Shown in pieces: positions 14,426 through 22,787 of a stretch of DNA of 34,870 bases. The stretch spans positions 1-34,870 of the forward strand of contig JAFQJH010000012.1 in assembly GCA_017415025.1 (NCBI GenBank), read 5' to 3'. The translations under genes were made by a program, and so were the position numbers. This DNA is from Clostridia bacterium (GTDB taxonomy: Bacteria > Bacillota > Clostridia > Oscillospirales > Acutalibacteraceae). Numbering within the stretch: the first letter of the stretch is position 1; every line of letters begins with the position of its first letter. Under the pieces are notes generated by a model. It saw nothing but the letters and a program-made list of their open reading frames with translations, did no database searches and was not told the origin of the DNA.

Positions 14426-16174
14426 ATGGATCCAATCAAGGTTGACTTCACCGGCGGTTCTTCAAACGGACCCGATAAAAAGACGAGTGTTGTTATCCCT
14501 CCCGAGAAAAAGGGACTTAAAATTGTTATAAACATCATCGCCACACTTCTTTTCGGCGCTGTGCTTTATTACTTTATGCTTCCCGTTTTCAACTTCAAGT
14601 CAATTATGATGTACGCTTTCTTCGGCGCATTGGCAGTTTTCTATATCGCTGTCAATTACGTTACAAGCGGCGCTCTGCGTACACCCGACTATTCACCCTA
14701 TGCCCGCAAATCGTCTCTTGTACCGAAAATCCTTATCGGCGTGCTTGCGGCTGTTGTTGCCGTCGGCTTTATCGTTTCGTCGGTTTTCTTCCGCGCTTCA
14801 AGCTATGCAAAGATTATTGACGTTCAGACGGGTGACTTCTCTGCAGAGGTTACAGAGGCAGACTTTGCAAGCGTTCCCGTAATTGATGAAACAACAACTG
14901 CAGTTATGGCTGACCGTGCACTTTCCGATCTTTCAGAGCTCGGACTTGTTTCACAGTTCACAGTTCAGCCGAACTACTATCAGATCAACTACAAGGACAC
15001 TCCCGTCCGTGTTGCCTGCCTGCAGTATTCAAACATCATCAAGTGGTTCACCAACACAAAGAACGGTCTTCCCGCTTACATCATCGTTGATGCAACAACA
15101 CAGAAGGCTGAGCTTGTTGAGGTTGAGGGCGGTATCAAGTATTCAACAGCCGACCACTTTAACAAGAATGTTATCCGTCACGTGCGTTTCCAGTATCCGA
15201 CATACATTCTCGACACTCCGACCTTTGAGATTGACGAGACAGGACATCCGTACTGGATTTTCGCAAAGCTCGATATGACTATCGGTCTTTTCGGCGGTAA
15301 GGACGTTACAGGCGCAATCATCGTTGACGGCGTTACAGGCGAAAGCACAGAATATTCAATTGAAGACATCCGCACAAAGGCTGAGCTTCAGTGGATTGAC
15401 CGCGTTTACTCTGCACAGCTTCTCAACGAGCAGTACAACTTCTTCGGCAGATATCAGGACGGCTTCTGGAACTCAATCCTCAGCCAGAAGAATACCTACT
15501 CAACAACAGAGGACTATTCTTACCTCGCTATGAATGACGACGTTTATATGTACACAGGTGTTACATCTCTTACAAATGACGAGTCAATCACAGGCTTTAT
15601 CCTTATCAATCAGCGTACAAAGGATGCAAGATATTATGTAATGTCAGGTGCTAAGGAATCCTCGGCACAGTCATCGGCAGAGGGTCTTGTTCAGCAGTAT
15701 GATTACCGCGCATCCTTCCCGCTTCTTCTTAACATCGACGGTGAGCCGACATACTTTATGTCACTCAAGGATGCAAGCAGCCTTGTTAAGGGCTATGCTA
15801 TGATTAACGTCGGTCAGTATTCAATCGGTGCAACAGGCACAACCCTCACCGCTTGTATTGACAACTACGTCAAGGAGCTTGCAAAGAACAACATCAAGGT
15901 TGACGTTGATACAGACGAAATCGTTGATAACCCGACAGACGGCGTTACAAACGAAAATATTACCGCAACGGGTACGGTTACCGAAATCCGTACAGCGGTC
16001 ATCGACGGTAACAGCGTTTACTACATCAAGCTTGATTCTTCCGACAGCTACTATTCAGTAAAGGCTGCGGATGCCGAAAACGTTGTTCTCGTAAATAAGG
16101 GCGACAGCATTACCGTTACAATCACGACAGATAAGGGCAGCATCATCCCCGCTTCTGCGCTTGAGGTTAAATAA
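14426..16174 (+). CDS. Large membrane-anchored protein of unknown function
   Basis: The 582-residue protein starts with about 30 polar residues, then three membrane helices (about 33-52, 58-80 and 99-122). Nearly all the rest (125-582) is soluble and probably outside the cell. That part has no catalytic motif I recognise. A last domain from about residue 515 (ITATGTVTEIRTAVIDGNSV onward) alternates strands and looks like an OB-type or other small beta barrel. Codon choice is narrow (many ACA, GTT, CTT, AAG), which suggests strong expression. AAGGAGATG precedes the ATG, and a terminator follows. Relatives appear to be common hypothetical proteins in Clostridia. No function is claimed. Confidence 0.8.
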   Translation: MDPIKVDFTGGSSNGPDKKTSVVIPPEKKGLKIVINIIATLLFGAVLYYFMLPVFNFKSIMMYAFFGALAVFYIAVNYVTSGALRTPDYSPYARKSSLVPKILIGVLAAVVAVGFIVSSVFFRASSYAKIIDVQTGDFSAEVTEADFASVPVIDETTTAVMADRALSDLSELGLVSQFTVQPNYYQINYKDTPVRVACLQYSNIIKWFTNTKNGLPAYIIVDATTQKAELVEVEGGIKYSTADHFNKNVIRHVRFQYPTYILDTPTFEIDETGHPYWIFAKLDMTIGLFGGKDVTGAIIVDGVTGESTEYSIEDIRTKAELQWIDRVYSAQLLNEQYNFFGRYQDGFWNSILSQKNTYSTTEDYSYLAMNDDVYMYTGVTSLTNDESITGFILINQRTKDARYYVMSGAKESSAQSSAEGLVQQYDYRASFPLLLNIDGEPTYFMSLKDASSLVKGYAMINVGQYSIGATGTTLTACIDNYVKELAKNNIKVDVDTDEIVDNPTDGVTNENITATGTVTEIRTAVIDGNSVYYIKLDSSDSYYSVKAADAENVVLVNKGDSITVTITTDKGSIIPASALEVK

Positions 16175-16189
16175 CTCTTAACAACAAAT

Positions 16190-16226
16190 AAGCAGTATCA
16201 ATCCGACGATTGATACTGCTTTAATT
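16190..16226 (+). terminator. Shared terminator between convergent genes
   Basis: A perfect 14-bp stem (16190-16203 with 16208-16221) with a four-base loop is followed by TAATTTTA. It ends the plus-strand gene and can serve the TRIC gene on the other strand. Confidence 0.85.
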
Positions 16227-16886
16227 TTATTTCGTTTCCTTCAGCTTAACCTTAGGCAGGTCAAGCTTGAATATTGTTGCAAGAATTCTTATGATAAACG
16301 TTACAAGCACGGCAATCACGATTGCACGCGTTCTGTCAAAATCTGCGTTGTGCAGGTGATAATAAACCGTACCGCCCGCTATTGAGGCAAGGGCATAAAT
16401 CCTCTTTTTGAGAACAAACGGAATTTCACGCAGCATAACGTCACGCAGGACACCGCCGCCGATTCCCGTAATAACGCCGAGACACACGGCAAGGATTCCG
16501 TTGAGTCCGAAACCCGAATCAATGGCAACCTGAACACCCGTTACCGTGAAAAGTCCGAGACCCACGGCATCAAAAATATTGTTGACACTGTCAACCGCCT
16601 TCGCCTTCTGCTGATAGCGTTCTCTGAAAATATAGGCGATTATAAAAACTACCGTTGAGACGATAACCGCAACCATAACATAGCGGTAATCCGAAAACAT
16701 ACGCGGAGGTGTTGCACCGATGAGAATATCTCTGATTGCACCGCCGCCGAGAGCCGTAATCGAGCTTAAAACAAGCACGCCGAAAATATCAACCCTCTTG
16801 TTAATGGCAACCATCGCGCCCGAGGTTGCAAAAGCAATCGTTCCGATGATTTCAACGATAAAATATATCAGTTCTTCAAGCTCCAC
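16227..16886 (-). CDS. TRIC-family cation channel protein (UPF0126)
   Basis: The 219-residue membrane protein has seven predicted helices in two repeats, each with the family motif GGGxxRD: ALGGGAIRDILIG and GIGGGVLRDVML. These are the bacterial relatives of trimeric intracellular cation channels; they conduct monovalent cations in vitro, and their role in cells is unclear. The start is a GTG at 16884-16886, preceded by GGAGGCG at good spacing. It overlaps the end of the upstream lysozyme gene by 11 bases, so the two are co-transcribed and coupled, although a functional link between a channel and a secreted lysozyme is not obvious. Confidence 0.9.
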   Translation of the reverse strand: MELEELIYFIVEIIGTIAFATSGAMVAINKRVDIFGVLVLSSITALGGGAIRDILIGATPPRMFSDYRYVMVAVIVSTVVFIIAYIFRERYQQKAKAVDSVNNIFDAVGLGLFTVTGVQVAIDSGFGLNGILAVCLGVITGIGGGVLRDVMLREIPFVLKKRIYALASIAGGTVYYHLHNADFDRTRAIVIAVLVTFIIRILATIFKLDLPKVKLKETK

Positions 16887-18699
16887 TCAAAACGCCTCCG
16901 TTGACGACAAACTGCAGAATTGCAAGAGCATCCGTTGAATTGATTTTTCCGTCATCCGTCATATCACCGCTGAGTCTGCGCGCAGGGCCGAGAGTGGTTA
17001 TTCCGACCGCATACTGCAGAACAACAAGCGCATCTGTCGAATTGACCTTACCGTTCATATCGGTATCACCTTTGACCGATATCGTGTATTCCGCAAGCGT
17101 TTTTGAGTCCGCTGTGATTTTAAGCTTCGAGCCTGTCGCGACAACTCCGCCGACAGTTCCCGTAATACTCGCGATTGCGCTGCCTTCAAGGATAAGGTAT
17201 TTCTTCGTGAAATTACCGGGCGTAAGCTTCTGACCAATGCCTGAAATAATTTTTGTTGTTTTATCAAGCACCGCGCCGTCAACCGCCTTGAATTCATAAG
17301 ACGGATTTACAACGGGAGGCTTCGGTGTGCCGTTTCCGCTCATTCCGAGATCTTTGATAATTCTGGGATAATTATAGTAACAGTAATTAAGGTCAACGTT
17401 GCCCTCAATTCCCGGTACGGAGCCCTTGTCGCTGTACTGCCACATTCCGTAAGCACCGTCATAGGTGCAGGCATTCGCGTACTGTGCAATCCAGAAATGA
17501 TAGTCCGAAAGCTCGGTCGCCTTCAGCTCGTCACGGGCAAAAAACTTGTCACAATATATGCCTGCGTAATATCCGTTCGCTTCGATAGTCTCGCAGAACT
17601 CTCTTGCAATCGCAGTTGCCGTTGTTGCGCTGAGCGCACGCTGGTCATCGGTTTCCATATCGAAGTATACGGGCATTTCGAAAACACAGTCATTGTCCTT
17701 GATTTGCTTAAGAACAAATTCCGCCTCTTCTCTTGCTTCGCTGACACTCAGAGCCGCGCTGAAGAAATAACAGCCGACGGGGATACCCTGTGCCTTTGCC
17801 TCGCGGTAAAATTCGGCAAATTTTACATCCTTGCCGATACCCTTGCTGACAGTTGCACGGTAGCCTATACGAAGAATTACACCGTCAACATTATCCGCAA
17901 TCTTATCCCAGGAATTAATCTCGTTCCAATAGGAAAGGTCAATAACATCCCAATTGACCTCGCCGTGACCGGGTTCGGGCGCGGCAGGTGCAGTAACGGT
18001 AAAGGTTCTTTCAAGGAGCACCTTGTCTTTATTATATGTATCACTCGCAATAATGCGGTAAACGTAAGTGCCCGCCTTGAGCTGTGAGAAGGTCATATAG
18101 CGGTCGATGCTGTTGATATTAAAGGAGTTTGCGTTCGGGTTTACGGTTTTTGTAAACTGCAGAGAGCCGTTCGTGCTTCTGACAGAGCAGGTAACCGACG
18201 TTATTGTATACTCTGACTTAACCGTTCCGTAAACCGAAAACGTACTGCCCTCAAGGAAAGACCACGGAGCCGTAGGGTTTTCGAGCTTCAGGGTGTCAAA
18301 CTGTTCCTTTGAGATAACCGAAAACTCTTTTTCAAGAAGGACTACTCCGCTTTCCACGGTATCAGTTGCGACAATTTTATAGATGTACTCGCCTTCGGTG
18401 AGCTTTGAGAAGGTCATCAGGTAATCAACGTTATGTATATCGTAGGTTTTTGTACCCGGCTTACCCGTATATTCAAAGGCGGCTTTGCCGTCATAATCAT
18501 AAACACCGATTGTAACCGACATAATCTTATTGCCAGATGTTACAACGCCGTAAACGGAAAAGGTATTGCCCTGTATAATCTGAGTCGGATAAACTTCGTC
18601 TGTGAGTGTAATGTCTGACGCCGCCATCACAGGCATAGTGAGACAAAGAAGCATTGTAATTACAGCCAAAAGAGCTGAACCGAGTTTCTTCATCAACAT
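16876..18699 (-). CDS. Secreted GH25 lysozyme-like protein with C-terminal dockerin
   Basis: This secreted 607-residue protein has a signal peptide (1-26, ending VMA). Two related beta-sandwich, Ig-like repeats follow (about 30-133 and 134-238; both contain a GNTFSVYG/GSTFSVYG strand and a YLMTFSKL/YMTFSQL motif). A GH25 muramidase domain spans about 248-450, with the opening VIDLSYWN and the catalytic FDMETD. After a Pro-rich linker and a small beta domain, residues about 541-607 form a type I dockerin with two calcium loops, DTDMNGKVNSTD and DMTDDGKINSTD. The start has GGAGG nine bases upstream. It should cut peptidoglycan or anchor to a cohesin partner, neither of which can be seen here. 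Confidence 0.92.
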   Translation of the reverse strand: MLMKKLGSALLAVITMLLCLTMPVMAASDITLTDEVYPTQIIQGNTFSVYGVVTSGNKIMSVTIGVYDYDGKAAFEYTGKPGTKTYDIHNVDYLMTFSKLTEGEYIYKIVATDTVESGVVLLEKEFSVISKEQFDTLKLENPTAPWSFLEGSTFSVYGTVKSEYTITSVTCSVRSTNGSLQFTKTVNPNANSFNINSIDRYMTFSQLKAGTYVYRIIASDTYNKDKVLLERTFTVTAPAAPEPGHGEVNWDVIDLSYWNEINSWDKIADNVDGVILRIGYRATVSKGIGKDVKFAEFYREAKAQGIPVGCYFFSAALSVSEAREEAEFVLKQIKDNDCVFEMPVYFDMETDDQRALSATTATAIAREFCETIEANGYYAGIYCDKFFARDELKATELSDYHFWIAQYANACTYDGAYGMWQYSDKGSVPGIEGNVDLNYCYYNYPRIIKDLGMSGNGTPKPPVVNPSYEFKAVDGAVLDKTTKIISGIGQKLTPGNFTKKYLILEGSAIASITGTVGGVVATGSKLKITADSKTLAEYTISVKGDTDMNGKVNSTDALVVLQYAVGITTLGPARRLSGDMTDDGKINSTDALAILQFVVNGGVLSGA

Positions 18700-18743
18700 T
18701 TTTGTTTTCCTCCGTAAATTCTGCTATATCTGCTATTATTTTT

Positions 18744-18772
18744 ATTATAGCATAAATTAGGCTCCGTGTATA
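18744..18772 (-). promoter_or_regulatory. Promoter of the GH25-TRIC operon
   Basis: On the minus strand an extended -10 TGCTATAAT (TATAAT at 18744-18749) has a -35 TATACA at 18767-18772 with a 17-base spacer. Confidence 0.6.
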
Positions 18773-18773
18773 C

Positions 18774-18802
18774 TTGAAAAGCAAAATTTTTATTGGTATA
18801 AT
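18774..18802 (+). promoter_or_regulatory. Promoter of tcdA
   Basis: TTGAAA (18774-18779) and TATAAT (18797-18802) have a 17-base spacer and TGG before the -10. Its -35 box is one base away from that of the divergent promoter. Confidence 0.7.
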
Positions 18803-18824
18803 TTAGTAAATTGAGGTGACATCT

Positions 18825-19517
18825 ATGGGTATTTTTGACAGAAGTGAAGCTTTGTTGGGTGCTGATGCTCTGCACACGCTGAAGAATTCGCACGTTGCGG
18901 TTTTCGGCATCGGAGGTGTCGGCTCTTATACCGTTGAGGCACTCGTCCGCGGCGGTATTGGAAGGCTGAGCATCTTTGACGGCGATACGGTCAGCGAGAC
19001 GAACATCAACCGTCAGCTTGTTGCAACAACGAAGACTATCGGTGAGGATAAGGTTGCTGTTGCCGAGAAGCACGCACTCGAGGTAAATCCCGATATTCAG
19101 ATAAATGCCGAAAAAATCTTTTTCTGTTCAGAGAATGCCGACAGCATCGACTTTTCACAGTTTGATTACGTTGTCGATGCGATTGATACGGTTTCGTCAA
19201 AGCTTCTGCTGATTGAAAAATCGAAGACGGCAGGAGTTCCCGTAATAAGCTGTATGGGGGCGGGCAACAAGCTTGACCCTACGCGTTTTGAGGTTGCAGA
19301 CATCAGCAAAACGAGCGTTTGTCCGCTTGCAAAGGTTATGAGATACGAGCTGAAGAAGCGCGGAATCAATAAGGTTAAGGTCGTCTATTCCAAGGAAGAG
19401 CCGATAAAGCACGGACTTACCGAAAACGGAAGACCTTTGCCGGGAAGCGTTTCCTTCGTTCCGTCCGTTGCAGGCTTGATTATCGCGGGAGAAGTAATAA
19501 AAGATTTGCTGAAATAA
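18825..19517 (+). CDS. tcdA: tRNA threonylcarbamoyladenosine dehydratase
   Basis: TcdA (CsdL/YgdL) is an E1-like, ATP-dependent enzyme that cyclises t6A at position 37 of tRNAs to ct6A. The 230-residue protein has the ThiF-type nucleotide loop VFGIGGVGSYTVEALVR, the FDGDTVSETNINRQL motif, and the dimer/adenylation region with VVDAIDT. SCMGAGNKLDPTRF and SVCPLAKVMR are characteristic of TcdA as opposed to ThiF or MoeB. A GTG at 18816 lies within the ribosome site GAGGTG, so the ATG at 18825 is the start. The gene is monocistronic, divergent from the lysozyme operon. Confidence 0.94.
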   Translation: MGIFDRSEALLGADALHTLKNSHVAVFGIGGVGSYTVEALVRGGIGRLSIFDGDTVSETNINRQLVATTKTIGEDKVAVAEKHALEVNPDIQINAEKIFFCSENADSIDFSQFDYVVDAIDTVSSKLLLIEKSKTAGVPVISCMGAGNKLDPTRFEVADISKTSVCPLAKVMRYELKKRGINKVKVVYSKEEPIKHGLTENGRPLPGSVSFVPSVAGLIIAGEVIKDLLK

Positions 19518-19520
19518 AAT

Positions 19521-19560
19521 ATCACCGATATGCACATTGAAGCATATCGGTGATTTGTTT
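19521..19560 (+). terminator. Shared terminator of tcdA and the phosphatase gene
   Basis: ATCACCGATATGC (19521-19533) pairs perfectly with GCATATCGGTGAT (19542-19554), followed by TTGTTT. It lies between convergent genes. Confidence 0.85.
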
Positions 19561-19563
19561 TTA

Positions 19564-20325
19564 TCAGAAGCCTGAACGCTTGCGGATTTCCTTACGTTCA
19601 AGATGCGGTACAGCTTCATCTGCAAGCACTGCCGCCGCGCCGTCACGGAGCATAACCTCAAGGTTACGCTTGCTGATATCAGCAGGGAAAAATCTCATCA
19701 TCTGTGACAGATTATTCGACCTGTGCACGAGTGAATGCGCATCCGTGCCGATAAAAGTCGCAAGACCGCTATAAGCCATTGAGTAAGCAAGCTCAAATTC
19801 CTGTCTGCCGTCCAAGCTTGCAAGGCTTGCGGCATTGAGTTGAAAAAGAACTCCGTTTTTCGCAAGAGAATTTACCGCCTCGTAATCCTGCTGAAAATAT
19901 TCATATCTTTCGGGATGTGCAATAATCGGCACAAGACCCATTCGCACAACCTCATCCAGATATTCGTAAATCTTGCGCAAACGAAGATTTCTGAACGCAA
20001 ATTCAATAAGCAGATAGCGGCTGGAATTGATTGTCAGCCGTGTCAGGTCATTTGCAAAGAAAATATCGTCGTCAACGTAAACCTCCGCACCAGAACAGAT
20101 TTCAACGTCAATATTCTCCTCTGTGAGCTTTTCGCGGAGAATTCGGATTTTATTATCCCTTTGCCGAATAAAATCATCAATGTTATCCATCGTTCTTACG
20201 TGCGGTGTTGCGACAATACGATTGATACCGTTTTCCAACGCAACACGACACATCCTCAGCGAGGTTTCAAGGTCGCGCGCACCGTCATCAATATTATTGA
20301 GAATGTGACTGTGGATATCAATCAT
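19564..20325 (-). CDS. CpsB/CapC-type tyrosine-protein phosphatase (PHP fold)
   Basis: This 253-residue protein belongs to the PHP-fold phosphatases that act on tyrosine kinases of capsule assembly (Streptococcus CpsB, Bacillus YwqE). Metal-binding motifs are present: MIDIHSHIL, DDGARD, ATPHV, AHPERY and GTDAHS. The open frame starts six codons upstream, but AAGGAGT lies in that extension and the ATG at 20325 has correct spacing. It follows the CapD-like gene by 21 bases on the same strand, which supports a role in surface polysaccharide. No kinase, polymerase or flippase of a capsule locus is nearby. Confidence 0.9.
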   Translation of the reverse strand: MIDIHSHILNNIDDGARDLETSLRMCRVALENGINRIVATPHVRTMDNIDDFIRQRDNKIRILREKLTEENIDVEICSGAEVYVDDDIFFANDLTRLTINSSRYLLIEFAFRNLRLRKIYEYLDEVVRMGLVPIIAHPERYEYFQQDYEAVNSLAKNGVLFQLNAASLASLDGRQEFELAYSMAYSGLATFIGTDAHSLVHRSNNLSQMMRFFPADISKRNLEVMLRDGAAAVLADEAVPHLERKEIRKRSGF

Positions 20326-20346
20326 TATTCCCGACTCCTTCACATT

Positions 20347-22254
20347 TTAGTGGATTATGCCGTGGGATTGCTGTTCAACATAATTTGGAACAATTTCCTT
20401 AAGAATACGTCTGATGTCGCTCTCCTGAGCGTTTCTGAGCTCGTCGAGCTTCTTTTCAAAGAGTTCATCGTCCATCTTGAGCGGCTTTGTAACAAAAATC
20501 TTGTTGTTTGCCGTCATTTTGCGCTCGTTACTCTCCTCTTCAAGAGAAAGCTCCTCGTAGAGCTTTTCGCCCGGACGCAGACCGGAGAACTTGATTTCGA
20601 TTTCGGAATACGGCTTGTAACCCGAAAGTCTGATAAGATTTTCCGCAAGGGAAAGAATCTTGACAGGCTCACCCATATCAAGAACAAAAATCTCGCCGCC
20701 TGTTGCAAGTCCGCCTGCCTGAGCAACAAGCTGAGAGGCTTCGGGTATTGTCATAAAGTAGCGTGTGATATCGGGATGAGTAACGGTAACGGGACCGCCC
20801 TCTTTAATCTGCTCTGTAAAAATCGGAATAACGCTGCCGTTTGAGCCGAGAACGTTACCAAAGCGTACAGCGGCAAACATCGTGCTTCCGCCGCACTTGC
20901 GCTGGAAATACTGCACAACCATTTCCGTAACGCGCTTTGTTGCACCCATAACGTTTGCAGGATTGACTGCCTTATCCGTAGAGATGCTTACGAAACGCTT
21001 GACGCCGAAATCAATTGCGGTCTTTGCAACATTATATGTGCCGAAGACATTATTCTTGACCGCTTCCTTCGGGCTGTCCTCCATAAGCGGAACGTGCTTA
21101 TGCGCCGCCGCGTGGAAAACAACTGTCGGCTTGAACTCTTCAAACACCTCAATCAATCGTTTTTCATCACGGATTGAGCCTATACGGATATGAACCTCGG
21201 GATAGCCGTGATTGATTGAATCGAGCTGGTTTTTGAGCATATATGCATTGTTTTCGTAAATATCGAAAACAACAATTTTTTCGGGATTGTACTTTGAAAT
21301 CTGACGGCAAAGCTCACTGCCGATTGAACCGCCGCCGCCCGTAACGAGAATTGTCTGTCCTGTGATGTAGTTGCAGACCTCGGGGTCAAGCTTAACCTCG
21401 GGACGTGCAAGAAGGTCGGAGATATTAACATCACGGATTCTTCCGACCTCAACACCCTCCGACATTTCATTGATTGTCGGGGAGGTTTTGAGCTTACAGC
21501 CCGTCTCAACGGCAAGTCGCATAATCTCCGTCTGACGCTCGTTGCTAGCTGACGGTATACACATAATGATTGTATCTATATCGTACTTGCGTGCAAGCTC
21601 GGGAATAGCATTACAGCTTCCCTTGACGGGAACCCCGCGAAGACGCTTGCCGATTTTATAGGGATTGTCATCAACTGCAACAACAGGCTTGCCCTTCGCG
21701 TAGTTTGAAGCGCCGAGCTCGCTGATGATAATCATAGCCATATCGCCCGCGCCGACAATCATAACCTTGTCGATTTTATGATGCATATTAAAGCGTTTTG
21801 CCCTTATCATACGGCGGATAACGCGGTAAAAGAATCTCATTCCGCCGATGAACAGCGCCGCAAGAATTGTTCCGAGGATGTAGACATATATGCTCAGGCA
21901 TCCGCGGTCTATCTGCGCCATTGCGAGTCCGAATTCCGTCATTGCAAGGTCAATGGCAACGCTCGAGAGACCGCCTATCAGCACGGCGGCACAGATATTT
22001 GAAAGCTCTCTTATACCTGCATATTCCCACATACTGATATAAACCTTGAAAGCGTTGAGCAATATAAGGAAAACAAGCGTGACAGGTATTGCGCGCTGGG
22101 CAAAAATCGAAACCCAGACATCAAAGCTCGCCTCGTTGAATACAGTATTGATAGAAAGCTGTGCTAAAATATAAGCAAGATTGACCGCAATAAGGTCATA
22201 CGCGACCATCATTATCCTTTTGGTGACAGTCGCCTGCCAATTTATACGTCCCAT
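20347..22254 (-). CDS. CapD/FlaA1-type nucleotide-sugar 4,6-dehydratase, membrane form
   Basis: The 635-residue protein has four to five N-terminal membrane helices (about 10-145), a Rossmann-like CoA-binding-type domain from about 163 (VMIVGAGDMAMIII), and a short-chain dehydrogenase domain from about 300 (ILVTGGGGSIGSELC). The catalytic segment is STDKAVNPANVMGATK, where the usual Tyr of the Y-x-x-x-K pair is Met; this is the pattern of the WbpM/CapD group. Such enzymes act on UDP-GlcNAc in the synthesis of rare sugars such as QuiNAc or diacetyl-bacillosamine. GGAGG precedes the ATG. It is the first gene of a two-gene operon with the phosphatase. Confidence 0.93.
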   Translation of the reverse strand: MGRINWQATVTKRIMMVAYDLIAVNLAYILAQLSINTVFNEASFDVWVSIFAQRAIPVTLVFLILLNAFKVYISMWEYAGIRELSNICAAVLIGGLSSVAIDLAMTEFGLAMAQIDRGCLSIYVYILGTILAALFIGGMRFFYRVIRRMIRAKRFNMHHKIDKVMIVGAGDMAMIIISELGASNYAKGKPVVAVDDNPYKIGKRLRGVPVKGSCNAIPELARKYDIDTIIMCIPSASNERQTEIMRLAVETGCKLKTSPTINEMSEGVEVGRIRDVNISDLLARPEVKLDPEVCNYITGQTILVTGGGGSIGSELCRQISKYNPEKIVVFDIYENNAYMLKNQLDSINHGYPEVHIRIGSIRDEKRLIEVFEEFKPTVVFHAAAHKHVPLMEDSPKEAVKNNVFGTYNVAKTAIDFGVKRFVSISTDKAVNPANVMGATKRVTEMVVQYFQRKCGGSTMFAAVRFGNVLGSNGSVIPIFTEQIKEGGPVTVTHPDITRYFMTIPEASQLVAQAGGLATGGEIFVLDMGEPVKILSLAENLIRLSGYKPYSEIEIKFSGLRPGEKLYEELSLEEESNERKMTANNKIFVTKPLKMDDELFEKKLDELRNAQESDIRRILKEIVPNYVEQQSHGIIH

Positions 22255-22309
22255 AAAAATCCTCCGTCTATAAAACCATCAATAGGTATGTCTATAAATA
22301 ACCGATTAT

Positions 22310-22338
22310 ATTTTAATACAGCAACATATAAAAGTCAA
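22310..22338 (-). promoter_or_regulatory. Promoter of the CapD-phosphatase operon
   Basis: TTGACT (22333-22338) and TAAAAT (22310-22315) on the minus strand are 17 bases apart; a second TATAAT overlaps the -10. Confidence 0.65.
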
Positions 22339-22358
22339 GTGATGCACACTTCTAAATA

Positions 22359-22387
22359 TTGACATAACAGATAAATTATGTTACTGT
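22359..22387 (+). promoter_or_regulatory. Promoter of the 103-residue gene
   Basis: TTGACA (22359-22364) and TACTGT (22382-22387) are 17 bases apart. The -10 is weak. Confidence 0.5.
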
Positions 22388-22427
22388 TTTGATAATAACA
22401 CCAATAAAACGAAAAGGAGTTTTTGAT

Positions 22428-22739
22428 ATGATAGGTCTCGGCACATGGGAAGCCCCGATTAACACAATGCTGTTCAGAGGAACAGGCAGAGTTACAATCA
22501 GCGATGTCAACGGCGAATACGATTTTAAATTTGAACTCGTCGGCGAAAATCTTCCGAAAATTACGGTCAAGGACGTTGAGGAGGACGGCAACACCCTCAC
22601 CGCAGTAGGTGAATGCGAAGCATTCCCCGGCAAAGAAATACCCGTGACGGTTGACTTTGAGGACGACACCTTCGTGTGCGTTGTCAAGCTCCCGTTCGTA
22701 GGTAAAATTAAGTTAAGCGGAAATAAAATTGCAGATTGA
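22428..22739 (+). CDS. Small beta-rich protein of unknown function
   Basis: The 103-residue protein has no signal peptide, membrane helix or cysteine cluster. It alternates short strands and turns (for example GRVTISDVNGEYDFKFEL, PKITVKDV, TLTAVGECEAF, PVTVDFEDDTFVCVVKLP), as in a small beta barrel or lipocalin-like fold. The start at 22428 follows AAAAGGAG; an in-frame ATG 13 codons upstream has no such site. It has its own promoter and a strong terminator. No family is recognised, and the acidic character suggests a soluble cytoplasmic protein. Confidence 0.7.
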   Translation: MIGLGTWEAPINTMLFRGTGRVTISDVNGEYDFKFELVGENLPKITVKDVEEDGNTLTAVGECEAFPGKEIPVTVDFEDDTFVCVVKLPFVGKIKLSGNKIAD

Positions 22740-22750
22740 TATGCATAGTA

Positions 22751-22787
22751 AACGGCTCGCTTCGGTTGAAGCGAGCCGTTAATTTTA
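22751..22787 (+). terminator. Terminator after the small beta-rich protein
   Basis: A perfect 13-bp stem (22751-22763 with 22768-22780) with loop GGTT is followed by AATTTTATTT. It may also serve the convergent beta-helix gene. Confidence 0.85.

Noticed and set aside
17497-18087. 196-codon plus-strand frame
   Set aside because: Antisense to the GH25 domain region; no start signals.
19840-20844. 334-codon open frame on the plus strand
   Set aside because: It runs antisense across the phosphatase and CapD-like genes, has no ribosome site and no recognisable protein features.
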